A stretch of 6,544 nucleotides of DNA from Thermoplasmata archaeon (GTDB lineage: Archaea > Thermoplasmatota > Thermoplasmata > SG8-5 > JAGLSY01), in assembly GCA_023137005.1 (NCBI GenBank), contig JAGLQE010000429.1:1-6544 (forward strand), given 5' to 3'. Position numbers and translations under genes: made by a program. This document shows, piece after piece, positions 5,934 through 6,544 of this stretch (position 1 is its first letter; every line of letters begins with the position of its first letter). Below the pieces are notes generated by a model. It did no database searches and was not told the origin of the DNA. It was given only the letters and a program-made list of their open reading frames with translations.

Positions 5934-6365
5934 ATGGAAGAGACACCAAATCAAAATATTAATGCACCTGCAGATGGACAGACACTTTATTCCGCATATA
6001 CACCACCACCGCCGCCAACCCTGGCATATCCCAGTGACCAGTTGATATTGCCAACGTGGCTGAAGATCATGCTGATCGGCGGCCTTTTGATATTCTTTTT
6101 GTCCTCCATTCTGGGATCCTTCTACACTCTCAGCTATATTGGAGAGAGTTATAATTATGATTATGAGGACAGGATATATTGGTCCATCATATTGAGCATC
6201 ATCTCCCAGATAGGGATATTCATGATGGCATTCGCATGTTTCTTCATAACCTTCATCCTGAAGGACATGGATATCAGGGTCAGGAAGGGGTGTCTGATGG
6301 CATTCACACTGTTCATGTTACTCCTGGCATACTCATCATGGGCCAGCCTGCTGTCCATGTATTAG
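5934..6365 (+). CDS. Small membrane protein with proline-rich N-terminus, three helices
   Basis: I do not recognise a family. The 143 residues comprise a polar N-terminal region (1-38) with a TPPPPPT run at 23-29 and no cysteines, then three hydrophobic segments at about 42-62, 83-109 and 118-140. The first loop (64-80) is rich in Tyr, Glu and Asp (YNYDYED), while the second loop (110-119) carries K and R (KDMDIRVRK). By the positive-inside rule the second loop is cytoplasmic, which would put the C-terminus and the acidic loop outside and the N-terminus inside. Proline-rich soluble heads followed by a few helices are common in archaeal membrane proteins of unknown role. It has its own RBS and is divergent from the DUF362 gene, with 110 bases between the start codons. 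Confidence 0.8.
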   Translation: MEETPNQNINAPADGQTLYSAYTPPPPPTLAYPSDQLILPTWLKIMLIGGLLIFFLSSILGSFYTLSYIGESYNYDYEDRIYWSIILSIISQIGIFMMAFACFFITFILKDMDIRVRKGCLMAFTLFMLLLAYSSWASLLSMY

Positions 6366-6432
6366 ATATGTGGCCAGATATGCCAAATTGAGATACTGGG
6401 GAGCCGAAGGTAATCTGTTCAAGATCCTATAT
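6366..6432. other. Convergent intergenic gap
   Basis: These 67 bases lie between the stops of the small membrane protein and the NikR-like gene. I see no T-tract or hairpin strong enough to call a terminator, and no small gene. Confidence 0.4.
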
Positions 6433-6544
6433 TCAGGCCAACCCCGTCATCACCAGCTTGGTATCCTTGACCCCGCGAACCGCTTGCAGGCTGTCCGCGA
6501 ACTTCTTGATCTCCACTGGTGGACCCTTGAGTGCCATGATCTCC
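6433..6544 (-). CDS. nikR: NikR-like metal-responsive regulator, C-terminal end only
   Basis: Only the last 36 codons lie in the window, ending at the TGA at 6433-6435. The visible part begins EIMALKG and continues EIKKFADSL, then VRGVKDTKL. This aligns closely with the end of E. coli NikR, where LEIAVLKGD is followed by VQHFADD and then QRGVRHGHL. It corresponds to the ACT-like metal-binding and tetramerisation domain. The first visible Glu would match the residue two after the nickel-binding Cys95, so the key ligands lie just outside the window. NikR binds DNA through an N-terminal ribbon-helix-helix domain, not visible here, and represses nickel uptake genes when nickel is bound. Whether nickel is the metal in this archaeon cannot be judged from the fragment. 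Confidence 0.8.
   Translation of the reverse strand, partial: EIMALKGPPVEIKKFADSLQAVRGVKDTKLVMTGLA

Noticed and set aside
1..6544. CRISPR array, tRNA, rRNA or insertion sequence
   Set aside because: I found no regularly spaced direct repeats, no tRNA-like or rRNA segments, no transposase and no terminal inverted repeats.

Overview
The window most likely comes from an archaeon, probably of the Thermoplasmatota/Euryarchaeota. Signs of this are AT-rich TATA-like boxes about 22 to 31 bases upstream of starts, two genes that look leaderless beside two with Shine-Dalgarno sites, heavy use of AGG/AGA arginine codons, a NikR-type regulator, a DUF362 ferredoxin-like protein, and a giant exported protein built from PNGGE/Ig, CARDB and GWN-type modules of a kind common in archaeal secretomes. 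The phylum is an inference; no rRNA or other marker gene is present.

Layout. 1-642 (+): 3' part of a VTT/DedA-like membrane protein, cut by the window edge. 705-1391 (+): cytoplasmic glycerophosphodiester phosphodiesterase with its own TATA box and almost no leader. 1428-4547 (-): a 1039-residue secreted multidomain protein, convergent with the phosphodiesterase. 4548-4719: its promoter region, with TATA box, an inverted repeat and an RBS. 4720-5823 (-): DUF362 protein with two 4Fe-4S motifs. 5824-5933: divergent promoter region. 5934-6365 (+): small three-helix membrane protein with a proline-rich N-terminus. 6433-6544 (-): C-terminal end of a NikR-like metal-responsive regulator, cut by the window edge.

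The genes do not form one pathway. Most have their own promoter, and the strand changes repeatedly. The outstanding object is the exported protein. Two of its Ig-like domains appear to be split by whole inserted domains: a LamG (concanavalin-like) domain sits inside a PNGGE-type Ig domain, and a five-bladed beta-propeller sits inside a CARDB domain. In both cases the insertion falls at about the same place, between the second and third strands of the host sandwich. A third Ig-like domain in the same protein, clearly related to the first, has only a short loop there and acts as an internal control. The result is a chain of Ig-like domains that displays two large, probably carbohydrate-binding, domains as side branches.
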